Of a stretch of 52,947 nucleotides of DNA, positions 41,728-50,972 are shown piece by piece; position 1 is the first letter of the stretch, and each line of letters begins with the position of its first letter. The notes below the pieces were generated by a model, which saw nothing but the letters and a program-made list of their open reading frames with translations, made no database searches and was not told the DNA's origin. Made by a program: the position numbers and the translations under genes. Origin of the DNA: a bacterium (lineage in GTDB: Bacteria; Verrucomicrobiota; Verrucomicrobiia; Verrucomicrobiales; Akkermansiaceae); contig JAAEZT010000002.1 of the NCBI GenBank assembly GCA_018222765.1, forward strand, positions 249,866 through 302,812, written 5' to 3'.

Positions 41728-44582
41728 GGTTTCATCAGAGTTTCATCAAGATTGAGAATGACGCTCGCCACGCACACCCGGGCCGCGTCGCCTTCTTTGA
41801 GTCCGGCGGACTGAAGCAGTGCCTGAGCCTCTTCAGGTTTCGACGCGAAGTCGGCTTTCATCGTCTCATAGAGCGCATTCAGTCGCTTCGCTTCTTCCGC
41901 GGTGGGTGGGCGTGTTAGGACAAGCCGGAAGCCGTGTTCGATGTCGGTCATCCGCTTTGCCAAGGCACCGGCTGCTTCGACGAAGGCCGTGCCGTTTAAG
42001 GTTACAAGTGCTTGCAGCGGCGTGTTGGTGCGAACCCGCCGGATCTGGCAAACTTCACCGCTGCCGGCATCAAAGGAGAGCATCGCGGGGTGTGGACTGG
42101 TGCGTTTGGCGTAGGTGTAGAGCCCACGCCGGTAGCGATCCGGCCCGGTCGCGTTTTTCCATCGTTCTCCACTGTAGGTTGACTTCCATACACCATCCGG
42201 TTGCGGTGGCATTACTGACGGACCACCGAGTTTTCGCGTCAGCAAACCGGACGCGGCGAGTGATTGATCGCGCACCATTTCGGCCGACAGACGAAAGCGC
42301 GCGCCGCGACTGAGGAGCCGGTTGCGAGGGTCGGCGGCAAGTCTTTCGGGCGTCACTACCGCGCTTTGACGGTAGGTCTCCGACATCACGATGGTTTTCA
42401 GCAATTGTTTGAGGGACCAGCCATTCTCGCGGTAGTCCACCGCCAGCCAATCGAGTAACTCAGGATGCGATGGCACCGATCCTTGCGAGCCGAAGTCCTC
42501 CTCGGTCTCGACGATGCCGATGCCGAAAAGCCGCGCCCAGACTCGGTTTACCATAACTCGTGCGGTGAGCGGGTTCTCCGGTTGCATCAGCCACTGCGCA
42601 ACGCCCAATCTGTTCACTGGCGATTCACCGGGTAGCTTACCGAACACCTCCGGCACGCCCGCTTCGACTTCGTCGCCTTGATCGAGAAAGTTACCTCGGT
42701 TGTGAATACGAGTCTGGCGACGCTTCGATCCGACGAGCTCTCGCATGATCGGAGTCTTCGAGATGCCCCCTTGCACCCCTGCCAGATTTTTGCGTGCTGC
42801 GGCCAACTTCGCATGGAGTTCACGCGTCGCTCCGTCGACTTGTTCGGCAAACACCTTTTCCAACCCGGCGACCGGGTCGACATCCGCCGTCAGCCACTTG
42901 GTAGGATGCGGGCTCGCCGACAGCCTGAACGATTCGAAAAGCAATCCCTGTCCATATTCCATTTCCAACGTCAGACGCAGTTGTCCGCCGGAGATCGGTT
43001 TGGCAAAATCGAAGACCGCGGCATGTGGCTCGGCGGCCTTTGGTGAAAATGCCCAGCCCGCTCTCGACTTGCCGTCAATCGCCTTGGCGACTTCCCAGCC
43101 ACGTTGCGAAAAGTCAGCGCGCGGGTTCGCGAGTTTGAGTTTCTCGGGTTTGCCTCCCGGGGCAATGAACTCTGCCCTCAATTCACGCAAGGCCACGTTC
43201 TTGTCCGGCCACTTGCCACCCGCTTTTTTGGGCAACGCATCGATGCGCAATGCGGTCAAGGCCTCTCCCGCCGGTAAATTAAGCGTCAATGTCCAAGTAT
43301 CTTTCTCCGGGTTCTCCGACGTGACACTGAGCGTCCCGTCCCCCGCCTGGACAAGCTTCACCCCGTGTTTCGACTTTGCGCCGGCCAGCTTCAGCGGCTG
43401 CCAAAGTGGTGCCTTTTCAAAGCCCGCTTTCCATTGAGAAAAAGCCTCCGCGTAGCCCGCTGGTTTTGCTTTTAGTTGTTGATCAAGAGCCGCAATCTCC
43501 GCTTCGAACTTCGCGACTTGTGCGCGTTGCTGGACCGTGGGAGTGGACATCACGGGCGCGACCCGGTCGGCGTCTTCGGTTTGGTTGAAAAAACTGTAGA
43601 ACGAATAGTAATCTTCGATCGTGATCGGGTCATACTTATGCGTGTGACATTTGGCGCAGCCCATGGTCAGCCCCATCCAGACCTGCATCGTGGTGTCCGC
43701 CCGATCCTTCACGGCGGCGACACGGAACTCCTCATCGTCTGTTCCTCCCTCGTCGTTCTCCATCGTGTTGCGATGGAACGCGGTTGCCAAAATCTGCTCG
43801 GTCGAGGGCTTGGGCAGAAGATCGCCAGCGAGTTGTTCGATGGTGAATTGGTCGTAGGGTAGGTCACGGTTAAGCGCATCGATCACCCAATCGCGATAGC
43901 GCCACATGTCGCGGTGACGATCTTTCTCGTAACCTTTCGTGTCCGCATAACGCGCCAAGTCGAGCCACATACGCGCCCAATGTTCACCAAAATCCTCAGC
44001 CGCCAACAAGCGATCAACCACCGCTTCGAAATCTCCTGTTTTCACAAAGGCATCCGCGTCTTCAATCGTCGGAGGCAAGCCAGTGAGGTCGAGCGAAACC
44101 CGGCGGATCAACGCGTAACGATCCGCCTCGTCTGCAGGCGCAAGCCCGGTCGTTTTCTTTAGTTGCTCACCGACAAAGTGATCGATGGGATGCCTGCCCT
44201 CCGGCACGGCAGCTTTGACGGGGGGCTCAAAGGACCAGTGCGTGTCGTATGCTCCTCCTGAAGCGACCCAGGCCCGCAGCAGTTTTTTCTGAGCCTCGGT
44301 GAGAACATGCCCTGTGTCCTCTGGTGGCATGAGATCATCTTCATCATCGGTCTCAATCCGGTAGATCAACTCGCTATCTTCCACCGGGCCAAGCATTTTC
44401 CTAGCTCCCTTCGCGGTATCGAGTCGAAGATTGCCTTCACGCGACTCCTTGTCGGGACCGTGACAGGCGAAACAGTTCGCCGAAAGGATAGGACGAATGT
44501 CGCGATTAAAATCCACCGCCGCCTGACTAGAATCAATCGTGATTCCAAATGAGGTTAAAAAGAAGAGGCCGACTCTCAACAT
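41724..44582 (-). CDS. DUF1549/DUF1553 multi-haem cytochrome-like protein
   Basis: The 952-residue exported protein has a signal (MLRVGLFFLTSFGITIDSSQ), a Planctomycete cytochrome c domain (PSCyt1) with CFACH at Cys37-His41, and DLMPPEDTGHVLTEAQKKLL. The DUF1549/PSCyt2 domain follows (VSLDLTGLPPTIEDADAFV, FGEHWARMWLDLARYADTKG, a second haem motif CAKCHTHKYDP). After an insert domain of about 250 residues comes DUF1553/PSD1 (NRVWARLFGIGIVETEEDFG, PEASGEVCQI-like end, NTPLQALVTLNGTAFVEAAG). The reaction is unknown. The upstream frame to 44666 was rejected because it lacks a signal and overlaps the divergent regulator's start. It pairs with DUF1501 downstream. Confidence 0.94.
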   Translation of the reverse strand: MLRVGLFFLTSFGITIDSSQAAVDFNRDIRPILSANCFACHGPDKESREGNLRLDTAKGARKMLGPVEDSELIYRIETDDEDDLMPPEDTGHVLTEAQKKLLRAWVASGGAYDTHWSFEPPVKAAVPEGRHPIDHFVGEQLKKTTGLAPADEADRYALIRRVSLDLTGLPPTIEDADAFVKTGDFEAVVDRLLAAEDFGEHWARMWLDLARYADTKGYEKDRHRDMWRYRDWVIDALNRDLPYDQFTIEQLAGDLLPKPSTEQILATAFHRNTMENDEGGTDDEEFRVAAVKDRADTTMQVWMGLTMGCAKCHTHKYDPITIEDYYSFYSFFNQTEDADRVAPVMSTPTVQQRAQVAKFEAEIAALDQQLKAKPAGYAEAFSQWKAGFEKAPLWQPLKLAGAKSKHGVKLVQAGDGTLSVTSENPEKDTWTLTLNLPAGEALTALRIDALPKKAGGKWPDKNVALRELRAEFIAPGGKPEKLKLANPRADFSQRGWEVAKAIDGKSRAGWAFSPKAAEPHAAVFDFAKPISGGQLRLTLEMEYGQGLLFESFRLSASPHPTKWLTADVDPVAGLEKVFAEQVDGATRELHAKLAAARKNLAGVQGGISKTPIMRELVGSKRRQTRIHNRGNFLDQGDEVEAGVPEVFGKLPGESPVNRLGVAQWLMQPENPLTARVMVNRVWARLFGIGIVETEEDFGSQGSVPSHPELLDWLAVDYRENGWSLKQLLKTIVMSETYRQSAVVTPERLAADPRNRLLSRGARFRLSAEMVRDQSLAASGLLTRKLGGPSVMPPQPDGVWKSTYSGERWKNATGPDRYRRGLYTYAKRTSPHPAMLSFDAGSGEVCQIRRVRTNTPLQALVTLNGTAFVEAAGALAKRMTDIEHGFRLVLTRPPTAEEAKRLNALYETMKADFASKPEEAQALLQSAGLKEGDAARVCVASVILNLDETLMKP

Positions 44583-44653
44583 GGTAAGACAGTGTGCCAC
44601 GAAAGGTCGCAATCGTCTTGCATTGCAAAATCTTGTTTGTGTAAAATTAACGC

Positions 44654-45406
44654 ATGAATCATACAAAAAAATTACGAACCACTTTTCTGAAGGAACTTCC
44701 CCGGGAGCAGTTGTTGATGCTCTTCGATCTCGTCCCCAATGCCTCTTTCTTCCTCAAGAATACCCGGGGACAGTTCATCGCCTTGAACCGACGGGGATGC
44801 GAATTCTGCGGAGTCTCGAACGAATCCGAGGCCATTGGTAAAACGGACTACGATTTCTTCCAACCGGACCGGGCGAAGGCCTATCAGGAAGACGATTACG
44901 CTGTCATGACGTCGGGGGAACCCGTGTTCAATCGCATCGAAGCCCTGCCCGAATCCATTCGCTCTCCCCGCCTCGTCATCACCAGTAAAATCCCCATGCG
45001 TGACGCCAAAGGAAACGTGATCGGCGTCGCTGGATTCTCTCGCCGAGTCGAGGAGTTCCGGGATCACTCCGGCATGATCGGCCGCTTTGCGAAGGTGGTC
45101 TCCCATCTGCACAATCACTACGGCGAACCCATTGCCACCCCGCACCTAGCCCGCATGGCAGGCATCTCAGAGAGCCAGTTCAACCGCCGCTTCCGTCAGG
45201 CCTTTGGAACAAGCGCCCGACAATACCTCTTGCAAATCCGGGTCGACGCAGCAGTCCGGAAGCTACAGGAAAGCAATGAAACCGTCTCTACCATCGCCCT
45301 TGACTGCGGCTTTCACGACCACGCCCACTTCAGCCGCAGCTTCCAGCGTATCATGCAATGTTCCCCGTCAGACTACCGCAAACGGATCGACTCAATTTTG
45401 GAATAA
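44654..45406 (+). CDS. PAS-domain AraC-family transcription regulator
   Basis: The 250-residue cytoplasmic protein has an N-terminal PAS domain (about 20-130: FDLVPNASFFLKNTRGQFIA, GKTDYDFFQPDRAKAYQEDD, RLVITSKIPMRDAKGNVIGV) and a C-terminal AraC double helix-turn-helix (about 155-250: ATPHLARMAGISESQFNRRF, VSTIALDCGFHDHAHFSRSF, MQCSPSDYRKR). PAS domains bind small ligands or haem, or sense redox; Cys49 and Cys52 in GCEFCGVS are notable. It is divergent from the DUF1553-DUF1501 operon with 71 nt between the starts, so it probably controls that cassette. Confidence 0.93.
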   Translation: MNHTKKLRTTFLKELPREQLLMLFDLVPNASFFLKNTRGQFIALNRRGCEFCGVSNESEAIGKTDYDFFQPDRAKAYQEDDYAVMTSGEPVFNRIEALPESIRSPRLVITSKIPMRDAKGNVIGVAGFSRRVEEFRDHSGMIGRFAKVVSHLHNHYGEPIATPHLARMAGISESQFNRRFRQAFGTSARQYLLQIRVDAAVRKLQESNETVSTIALDCGFHDHAHFSRSFQRIMQCSPSDYRKRIDSILE

Positions 45407-45464
45407 TAAGCTCAGAACAATCCTGACAACCCAGTAAGGAGCTCAGCGCTTCCAGCCCGGCCGG

Positions 45465-45479
45465 AGGGGAGGATCCCCT
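45465..45479. terminator. Weak hairpin between convergent regulator and sulfatase
   Basis: AGGGGA and TCCCCT with a GGA loop, followed on the plus strand by only three T (TTTCCC counted from the stem end). It lies between the convergent genes ending at 45406 and 45514. It could act as a weak bidirectional terminator. Confidence 0.35.
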
Positions 45480-45513
45480 TTCCCGATTTGCCAAGATGGC
45501 GATGAGCCCGCAT

Positions 45514-47046
45514 CTACTTCGCCAACCTCGGCGCGGAATGGCCTTGTTCGCGAATTTTTTTCAAAAGCGCCTGCATTTTTTTCACCGTCCCAGGATGTCT
45601 CGCAGCGAGATCATTTCTCTGCCCAATGTCCTCCTTCAAATTAAAGAGCTTCGCTTCCACATTTTCCTTTTCGGGGTAGCCATGCTTCTTCTCCCAGTTC
45701 TTATCCCGACGAGAAACGTATCCGCTCTTGGTATCAACCAAGACCCAATCGCCATCACGAATGGCGTAGCGACCGCTACTCGTATTGTGAATGTGTGTCG
45801 AGCGCACCGACTTCACCTCGCCCCTCAGAAGAGGCATCAGATCATGGGAATCCTCCGCCGCATTTTTCTTGGGTAATTCAAATCCCACCACCGAGGCAAT
45901 CGTCGCCATGAAGTCAATCTGCGAAACGAGCGACTCATTCACCGTCCCCGCCTTCGTCACGCCGGGATACTTGATGATGAGGGGCACGTGGTGGCCACCT
46001 TCGTAAATGTCGCGCTTCAAACCCCGCAGCGGGTACGATGACCAGTGATCATACTTTTGATCCCGAGCGTAGGCGTAGTGCTCCGGCCCATTGTCCGCGG
46101 TGAAAATCACGACGGTGTTCTCGGCCTGACCCGATTCCTTGAGCGCCGTCAGCAATTGCCCGATCGAATGATCGGTTTCATGAACAAAATCCCCGTAAGG
46201 ACCCGCTCCTGATTTCCCATCGAACTCGTCATTCGGAATGATCGGCGCATGCGGTGAAGGATAGGCGAAGAAGAGAAAGAAGGGTTTATCCGTCTTGGCC
46301 TTTTCCTTGATATACTCGACGCCTTTTTGGGTCGTGGTCGGAATATTCTCATAAGGATCCCAGCCCTTGATCATCGGACCGGGACGAAACTCCCAGTTTC
46401 CTTCCTTGATCTTCTTGAACTTCGCCGTGTCCATGATGGCATCCGGCGGGCTCACGACCTTGTCATTTTCGATCCAGCAATAGGGCGGAAAGTTGATCAC
46501 GGTATCCCCAAAGTAATAATCAAAACCATGCGCCAGCGGACCATCGGGAATCTTCTTACTCCAGTCAAAGGCCTCCGGACCCCACTGCTTCTTCTTACGA
46601 TTCCATTGCGTCACCTCCGTCGGTTTAGCATCTAGCTTCTTGAGCGCCTCCCAATCCCAGCCGAGATGCCATTTCCCAATCACCGCCGTATCATAACCTT
46701 TCTCCTTTAACATCTCCGGCATCGTCAAGCGCTCGGGTTTGAACACCGATCCGCCAAAGGCATTTACAATGCCATGAAAATCCCGCCAGTGGTGCCGACC
46801 GGTCAGCAAGGCATAGCGCGACGGCGTGCAAATCCCCGATGACGAATGACCGTCGGTGAACCGCACTCCTTCCTTGGCCAACTGATCAAGATGCGGCGTG
46901 GGAATCTTGCTCTTGGCATTGTAACAACCCAAATCTCCGAAACCCAAATCGTCGGCATAGAGAATGAGAATATTGGGCTGCTTGGCGACGGAGCTTGTCC
47001 CTGAAAAAACCAGACAGGAGATGGAGAGGAGAAATCGACGCATCAT
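45514..47046 (-). CDS. Arylsulfatase, S1 type
   Basis: The 510-residue exported protein ([20 protein letters not shown] signal) shows canonical sulfatase motifs: [20 protein letters not shown] (metal Asp residues), [20 protein letters not shown] with Cys73 in the formylglycine motif [40 protein letters not shown] and [10 protein letters not shown]. It likely removes sulfate from a glycan outside the cytoplasm. It is divergent from the DUF1592-DUF1552 pair, with 126 nt between. The second methionine (47043) is an equally good start. Confidence 0.95.
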   Translation of the reverse strand: MMRRFLLSISCLVFSGTSSVAKQPNILILYADDLGFGDLGCYNAKSKIPTPHLDQLAKEGVRFTDGHSSSGICTPSRYALLTGRHHWRDFHGIVNAFGGSVFKPERLTMPEMLKEKGYDTAVIGKWHLGWDWEALKKLDAKPTEVTQWNRKKKQWGPEAFDWSKKIPDGPLAHGFDYYFGDTVINFPPYCWIENDKVVSPPDAIMDTAKFKKIKEGNWEFRPGPMIKGWDPYENIPTTTQKGVEYIKEKAKTDKPFFLFFAYPSPHAPIIPNDEFDGKSGAGPYGDFVHETDHSIGQLLTALKESGQAENTVVIFTADNGPEHYAYARDQKYDHWSSYPLRGLKRDIYEGGHHVPLIIKYPGVTKAGTVNESLVSQIDFMATIASVVGFELPKKNAAEDSHDLMPLLRGEVKSVRSTHIHNTSSGRYAIRDGDWVLVDTKSGYVSRRDKNWEKKHGYPEKENVEAKLFNLKEDIGQRNDLAARHPGTVKKMQALLKKIREQGHSAPRLAK

Positions 47047-47172
47047 GGTGATCTCAATACCTCCTCATTCCGCCAGGGTTTTCAATCACAAACAAATCCC
47101 GCTGATCCGAATCACTTGAAATGAGAGATATTCTCTGACAAATACCCTCCACCCATCCGGTATCCTGTCCAA

Positions 47173-49032
47173 ATGCGCCTGCTCATCCTTCTCATCTTTT
47201 CCGCCTCCGCCTTCCCGTCGCTGAAGGCCGATGAGTTCCGTGACGCCACGCAACCATTTCTAAAGAAATATTGCATATCTTGTCACGGAGAGGAGAAACA
47301 AAAGGGCGATATCGTTCTTCACGACATTAATAGCCTCGATGCGGCCTTCAAAAAGCATCGTCTCCTCGAAAATATTATCGATCAGGTCGAACACGGCGAC
47401 ATGCCGCCCGATGACGGGGATGTAATCCCCACCGATGACGAACGCAAAAAATTCATCGAGGTTGTCTCGAATATCAACAAGCGCATCAAAACCGGTGACG
47501 TTCCGCAAAAGGCCGGACGCGTCACCTTGCGTCGTCTTAATCGACACGAATACCACTATACCGTCCGTGACCTCTTCGGGGTGAACTTCAATCCAAGCCA
47601 GGACTTTCCTGCCGACGGGGCCGGCGGCGAGGGATTCGACAACACTGCCGATGCACTTTTCTCCAGCCCGGCTCTGCTCGAAAAATATCTCGCCGCCGCA
47701 AAAAAAGTGATCGCGTCCGTCTACGCCAATCCCGGACTCAAAAAGCGTGCCATCATAAAGCAGCCGGAGACGCCCAAAGACGCCGAAGCAACGGCAAAGG
47801 AAATTCTCAGCTACCATGCGACCCTCGCTTATCGCCGTCGTGTGAGCAAAGAAGACATGGCGCCGCTCATCAACGCCTTCAAACGAGATTTGAAATCCGG
47901 GAAGTCCTTCGACGATTCCCTGCGCGCTCCGTTCACCGCTCTCCTCATCAACCCGCGCTTCCTCTTCCGCGCCGAGCAAAACCAACCCGGCAAAACCGAG
48001 TGGAAACTCAACGACTTCGAAATCGCAACCCGCCTTTCCTACTTCCTCTGGTCGTCCATGCCCGACCGCGAACTCTTCCGTCTCGCCGATGCCGGAAAGC
48101 TTGGCGACCCGAAGGTCCTCAAAGCGCAAACCCTGCGGATGATCGCCAGCCCCAAGTCCACCGCCCTCGCCCGTCACTTCGCCGGACAATGGATCGGCTT
48201 CGACAAAATGGTCAGCGTTGTCGATCCCGACAGTAGACGCTTCCCGAATTTCAACAACGATCTGCGCAAAGCAATGTATTACGAGAGCGTGGAATTCTTT
48301 TCCCACCTCCTTCGCAAGGACCAACCGCTCACCGACCTCATTGATAGCGACTACACCTTTGCCAACGCCACGCTGGCCCGACACTACGGTCTCAAGGAAA
48401 AAGTGACGGGCAGCGAGATAAAGAAAGTTTCCCTACACAACAAACAACGCGGCGGCATCATCGGGATGGGCAGCGTTCTCACCTCAACTTCCCTTCCCCT
48501 TCGAACCAGCCCGGTGCTCCGTGGTGTTTGGATTCTCGACACTCTGCTCGGCGATCCCGCCCCACCACCACCGCCCGATGCTGGCGAACTCCCCGCAGAC
48601 GACACCAAGGCCGACGGGCTCACCTTCCGTGAGCAACTCGACATTCACCGCAAAGCCCCCAAGTGCGCCAACTGCCACAACCGCATCGATCCTCTCGGCT
48701 ACTCTTTGGAAAACTTCGACGCCATCGGCCGCTGGCGCGAAAAAGACGCCAACGGAAAACCAATCGATTCCTCAGCCGCTCTCCCTGGCGACATTGAATT
48801 CTCCTCACCAGCTGAGCTCAAGCAACTTCTGATGTCAGCCAAGAACAAGTTCGCCGCCAACATGACGCGCAAGATGCTCTCCTATGCCACCGGCCGCGGC
48901 CTCGAATACTACGACGAAGCCGTCGTAACAAAGATCGTCGCCAAACTCAAAAAAAGCGGCTATTCTACCCAAGCACTCGTGCACGAGATCGTAAACTCCC
49001 GCCCTTTCCTCAACCGCTCAAGCACCCAATAA
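47173..49032 (+). CDS. DUF1592/DUF1588/DUF1585 cytochrome-like protein
   Basis: The 619-residue exported protein (signal MRLLILLIFSASAFPSLKAD) has the motif CISCH at Cys34-His38 (YCISCHGEEKQKGDIVLHDI), DUF1587 (RRLNRHEYHYTVRDLFGVNF), DUF1595 (YRRRVSKEDMAPLINAFKRD), DUF1592 (DFEIATRLSYFLWSSMPDRE), DUF1588 with a second haem-type motif CANCHNRIDPLGYSLENFDA, and DUF1585 at the end. It is shorter than the paralogue at 21870-23909 but has the same order. It precedes its DUF1552 partner by 2 nt. Confidence 0.94.
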   Translation: MRLLILLIFSASAFPSLKADEFRDATQPFLKKYCISCHGEEKQKGDIVLHDINSLDAAFKKHRLLENIIDQVEHGDMPPDDGDVIPTDDERKKFIEVVSNINKRIKTGDVPQKAGRVTLRRLNRHEYHYTVRDLFGVNFNPSQDFPADGAGGEGFDNTADALFSSPALLEKYLAAAKKVIASVYANPGLKKRAIIKQPETPKDAEATAKEILSYHATLAYRRRVSKEDMAPLINAFKRDLKSGKSFDDSLRAPFTALLINPRFLFRAEQNQPGKTEWKLNDFEIATRLSYFLWSSMPDRELFRLADAGKLGDPKVLKAQTLRMIASPKSTALARHFAGQWIGFDKMVSVVDPDSRRFPNFNNDLRKAMYYESVEFFSHLLRKDQPLTDLIDSDYTFANATLARHYGLKEKVTGSEIKKVSLHNKQRGGIIGMGSVLTSTSLPLRTSPVLRGVWILDTLLGDPAPPPPPDAGELPADDTKADGLTFREQLDIHRKAPKCANCHNRIDPLGYSLENFDAIGRWREKDANGKPIDSSAALPGDIEFSSPAELKQLLMSAKNKFAANMTRKMLSYATGRGLEYYDEAVVTKIVAKLKKSGYSTQALVHEIVNSRPFLNRSSTQ

Positions 49033-49034
49033 CC

Positions 49035-50432
49035 ATGGCCAACATTCAATCCAACCGCTGGCAGATTTCACGACGCCAAACGCTCAAAGGCCTCGGCGCC
49101 ACCATGGCGCTTCCTTTTTTGGAAGCGATGCGCCCGCTTCACGGGCAATCCACTGCGTCCGGTGATCCGGTCCGCATGGCCTGCCTCTTCATGCCCAATG
49201 GCGTGCGTCCGGACAAGTGGACACCCACCGGCTCGGGAAAAACCTACAAGCTTTCCCCCATCCTCTCTCCGCTCGAGGCGCTCAAGGAGGAGATCATGGT
49301 CATCAGCGGCCTGACGAACAAAGCCTCCCACGGCGGCGACGGACACTATTTCAAGACCGCCAGTTGGTTGACCTGCACCACGATTGAAAAAACCGTTGGG
49401 TCCAATGTCAGCTCAAATGGTATCTCTATTGACCAAGTCGCGGCCCAGGAAATTGGCAACAGCACCCGTCTTCCTTCCATGGAGTTGGGCACCGAGCCGA
49501 TCACCAGCGGTATCGACCGCAATGTCAATTTAACGCGACTCTATGGCTCTCACATTTCCTGGAAGAAGCCCGACGTTCCTCTTCCTTGCGAAATTAATCC
49601 ACGCATCGCCTTTGATCGCCTCTTCCGCAATCGCAACAAGTCCGGGAGCTCCGCTACCGGGAATCCCGACAAGTCCATCCTCGATATCGTTCTCGATGAC
49701 GCCAACAGCTTGAAGCGTTCTCTCGGCGACGAAGACACCCACAAGCTCGACCAGTATCTCGAGAGCGTGCGCGAGGTCGAACGTCGCATTGAAAACGAAG
49801 CCTCCCAACTAGGGGCCGGACAAAACCTCACACCCGAAGCGCTCAAACAACTGGCCGCTCTCAGCGAACGCATCAATAAAGCAGGCGGCGGAAGCAAAAA
49901 CGACTTCGGGTCGCTGCAACGACTCAACCCGACCGAGCACGTTCGTCTCATGATGGACATTATGGTCCTCGCCTTCTGGACGGATTCCACACGCGTCTCC
50001 ACCTTCATGTTCGGCAACGCGGTCTCAGGAAAGAACTTTTCCTTCCTCGACGGCGTGAGCGGAAGTCACCACTCGATTTCGCACCACAAGAACGACAAAA
50101 AACAGCTCGATCAGTACCAGATCATCAACACCTGGCACACCGAGCAATACGCCTATATGCTTCAGCGCATGAAAGAAATTCCGGAAGGAAGCGCGACCTT
50201 GCTCGACAACTCGATGGTTCTCTTCGGTTCCGGCATTCGCGACGGAAACGCCCACGCCACCAAAGACATTCCCATTGTTCTCGGGGGTGGAGCCAAGGGC
50301 CAACTTAAGACCGGCCGTCACCTCGAAACCAACGGAGCAGACCTGAGCAGTCTCTACGTCGGCATGCTCAAGCGCCTCGGCGTTTCCAAGCAAAAAGTTG
50401 GCGAAGCCTCTCGCGAACTCAGAGGGATCTAG
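49035..50432 (+). CDS. DUF1552 protein, probably Tat-exported
   Basis: The 465-residue protein starts with a signal-like segment (SRRQTLKGLGATMALPFLEA) containing twin arginines, then DUF1552 marks: MACLFMPNGVRPDKWTPTGS, VISGLTNKASHGGDGHYFKT, DKSILDIVLDDANSLKRSLG, FMFGNAVSGKNFSFLDGVSG, and MVLFGSGIRDGNAHATKDIP near the end. It lies 2 nt after the DUF1592-type gene and 6 nt before a GNAT gene, so three genes are likely co-transcribed. Function is unknown. Confidence 0.94.
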   Translation: MANIQSNRWQISRRQTLKGLGATMALPFLEAMRPLHGQSTASGDPVRMACLFMPNGVRPDKWTPTGSGKTYKLSPILSPLEALKEEIMVISGLTNKASHGGDGHYFKTASWLTCTTIEKTVGSNVSSNGISIDQVAAQEIGNSTRLPSMELGTEPITSGIDRNVNLTRLYGSHISWKKPDVPLPCEINPRIAFDRLFRNRNKSGSSATGNPDKSILDIVLDDANSLKRSLGDEDTHKLDQYLESVREVERRIENEASQLGAGQNLTPEALKQLAALSERINKAGGGSKNDFGSLQRLNPTEHVRLMMDIMVLAFWTDSTRVSTFMFGNAVSGKNFSFLDGVSGSHHSISHHKNDKKQLDQYQIINTWHTEQYAYMLQRMKEIPEGSATLLDNSMVLFGSGIRDGNAHATKDIPIVLGGGAKGQLKTGRHLETNGADLSSLYVGMLKRLGVSKQKVGEASRELRGI

Positions 50433-50438
50433 GCAGAT

Positions 50439-50972
50439 ATGCCAGCCACCTTCCAACTTCGCACGCCAAGTCTCAACGACCTCGGCGCGCTAACAGAATT
50501 GGGAAGAGCCACCTTCGTCGAAACTTTTGGAGATCTTTACACCCCTGAAGATCTCCACGCCTTCCTCACCGGAGTCTACAGCGAAAAATCAGTTTCGGAG
50601 GAACTCAACAATCCCGACCTTCAATTTCAGGTCCTCACTCAAGAAGAAGAACTCGTCGGCTTCGCCAAAATCGGCCCAGTCCACGTCCCAGCTGAAAATC
50701 CGGCCCCCTCGGCGATGGAGCTCTGGCAGCTCTACGTTCGTCAGGAATTTCTCGGGCAGGGACTCGGGAAAAAGCTCATGGCTTGGGCCGAAGAACAATT
50801 CGCTCTCCGAAAAGCCCCTGAAGTTTACGTCAGTGTCTTCAGCGAAAACGAACGGGCTATTCGATTCTACGAAAGCCACGGCTTCAAAAAAATCGGCGAA
50901 TACGGCTTTCCAGTTGGAGATCAAATCGACCTTGAGTGGATCATGCACAAAATCGGATCAAGTCGGAAGTAG
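50439..50972 (+). CDS. GNAT family N-acetyltransferase
   Basis: The 177-residue cytoplasmic protein is a GNAT enzyme that uses acetyl-CoA: LTELGRATFVETFGDLYTPE at the N-terminus, VGFAKIGPVHVP, then the acetyl-CoA loop LYVRQEFLGQGLGKKLMAWA (Q/R-x-x-G-x-G/A motif) and VSVFSENERAIRFYESHGFK. It resembles enzymes that acetylate spermidine/spermine or peptides (PaiA-like N-terminus), but the acceptor cannot be told. It lies 6 nt after the DUF1552 gene and overlaps the convergent rhamnulokinase gene by 15 nt at their 3' ends. Confidence 0.92.
   Translation: MPATFQLRTPSLNDLGALTELGRATFVETFGDLYTPEDLHAFLTGVYSEKSVSEELNNPDLQFQVLTQEEELVGFAKIGPVHVPAENPAPSAMELWQLYVRQEFLGQGLGKKLMAWAEEQFALRKAPEVYVSVFSENERAIRFYESHGFKKIGEYGFPVGDQIDLEWIMHKIGSSRK

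Noticed and set aside
47260-48384. 374-residue minus-strand frame over the DUF1592 gene
   Set aside because: Antisense shadow of a well supported gene.
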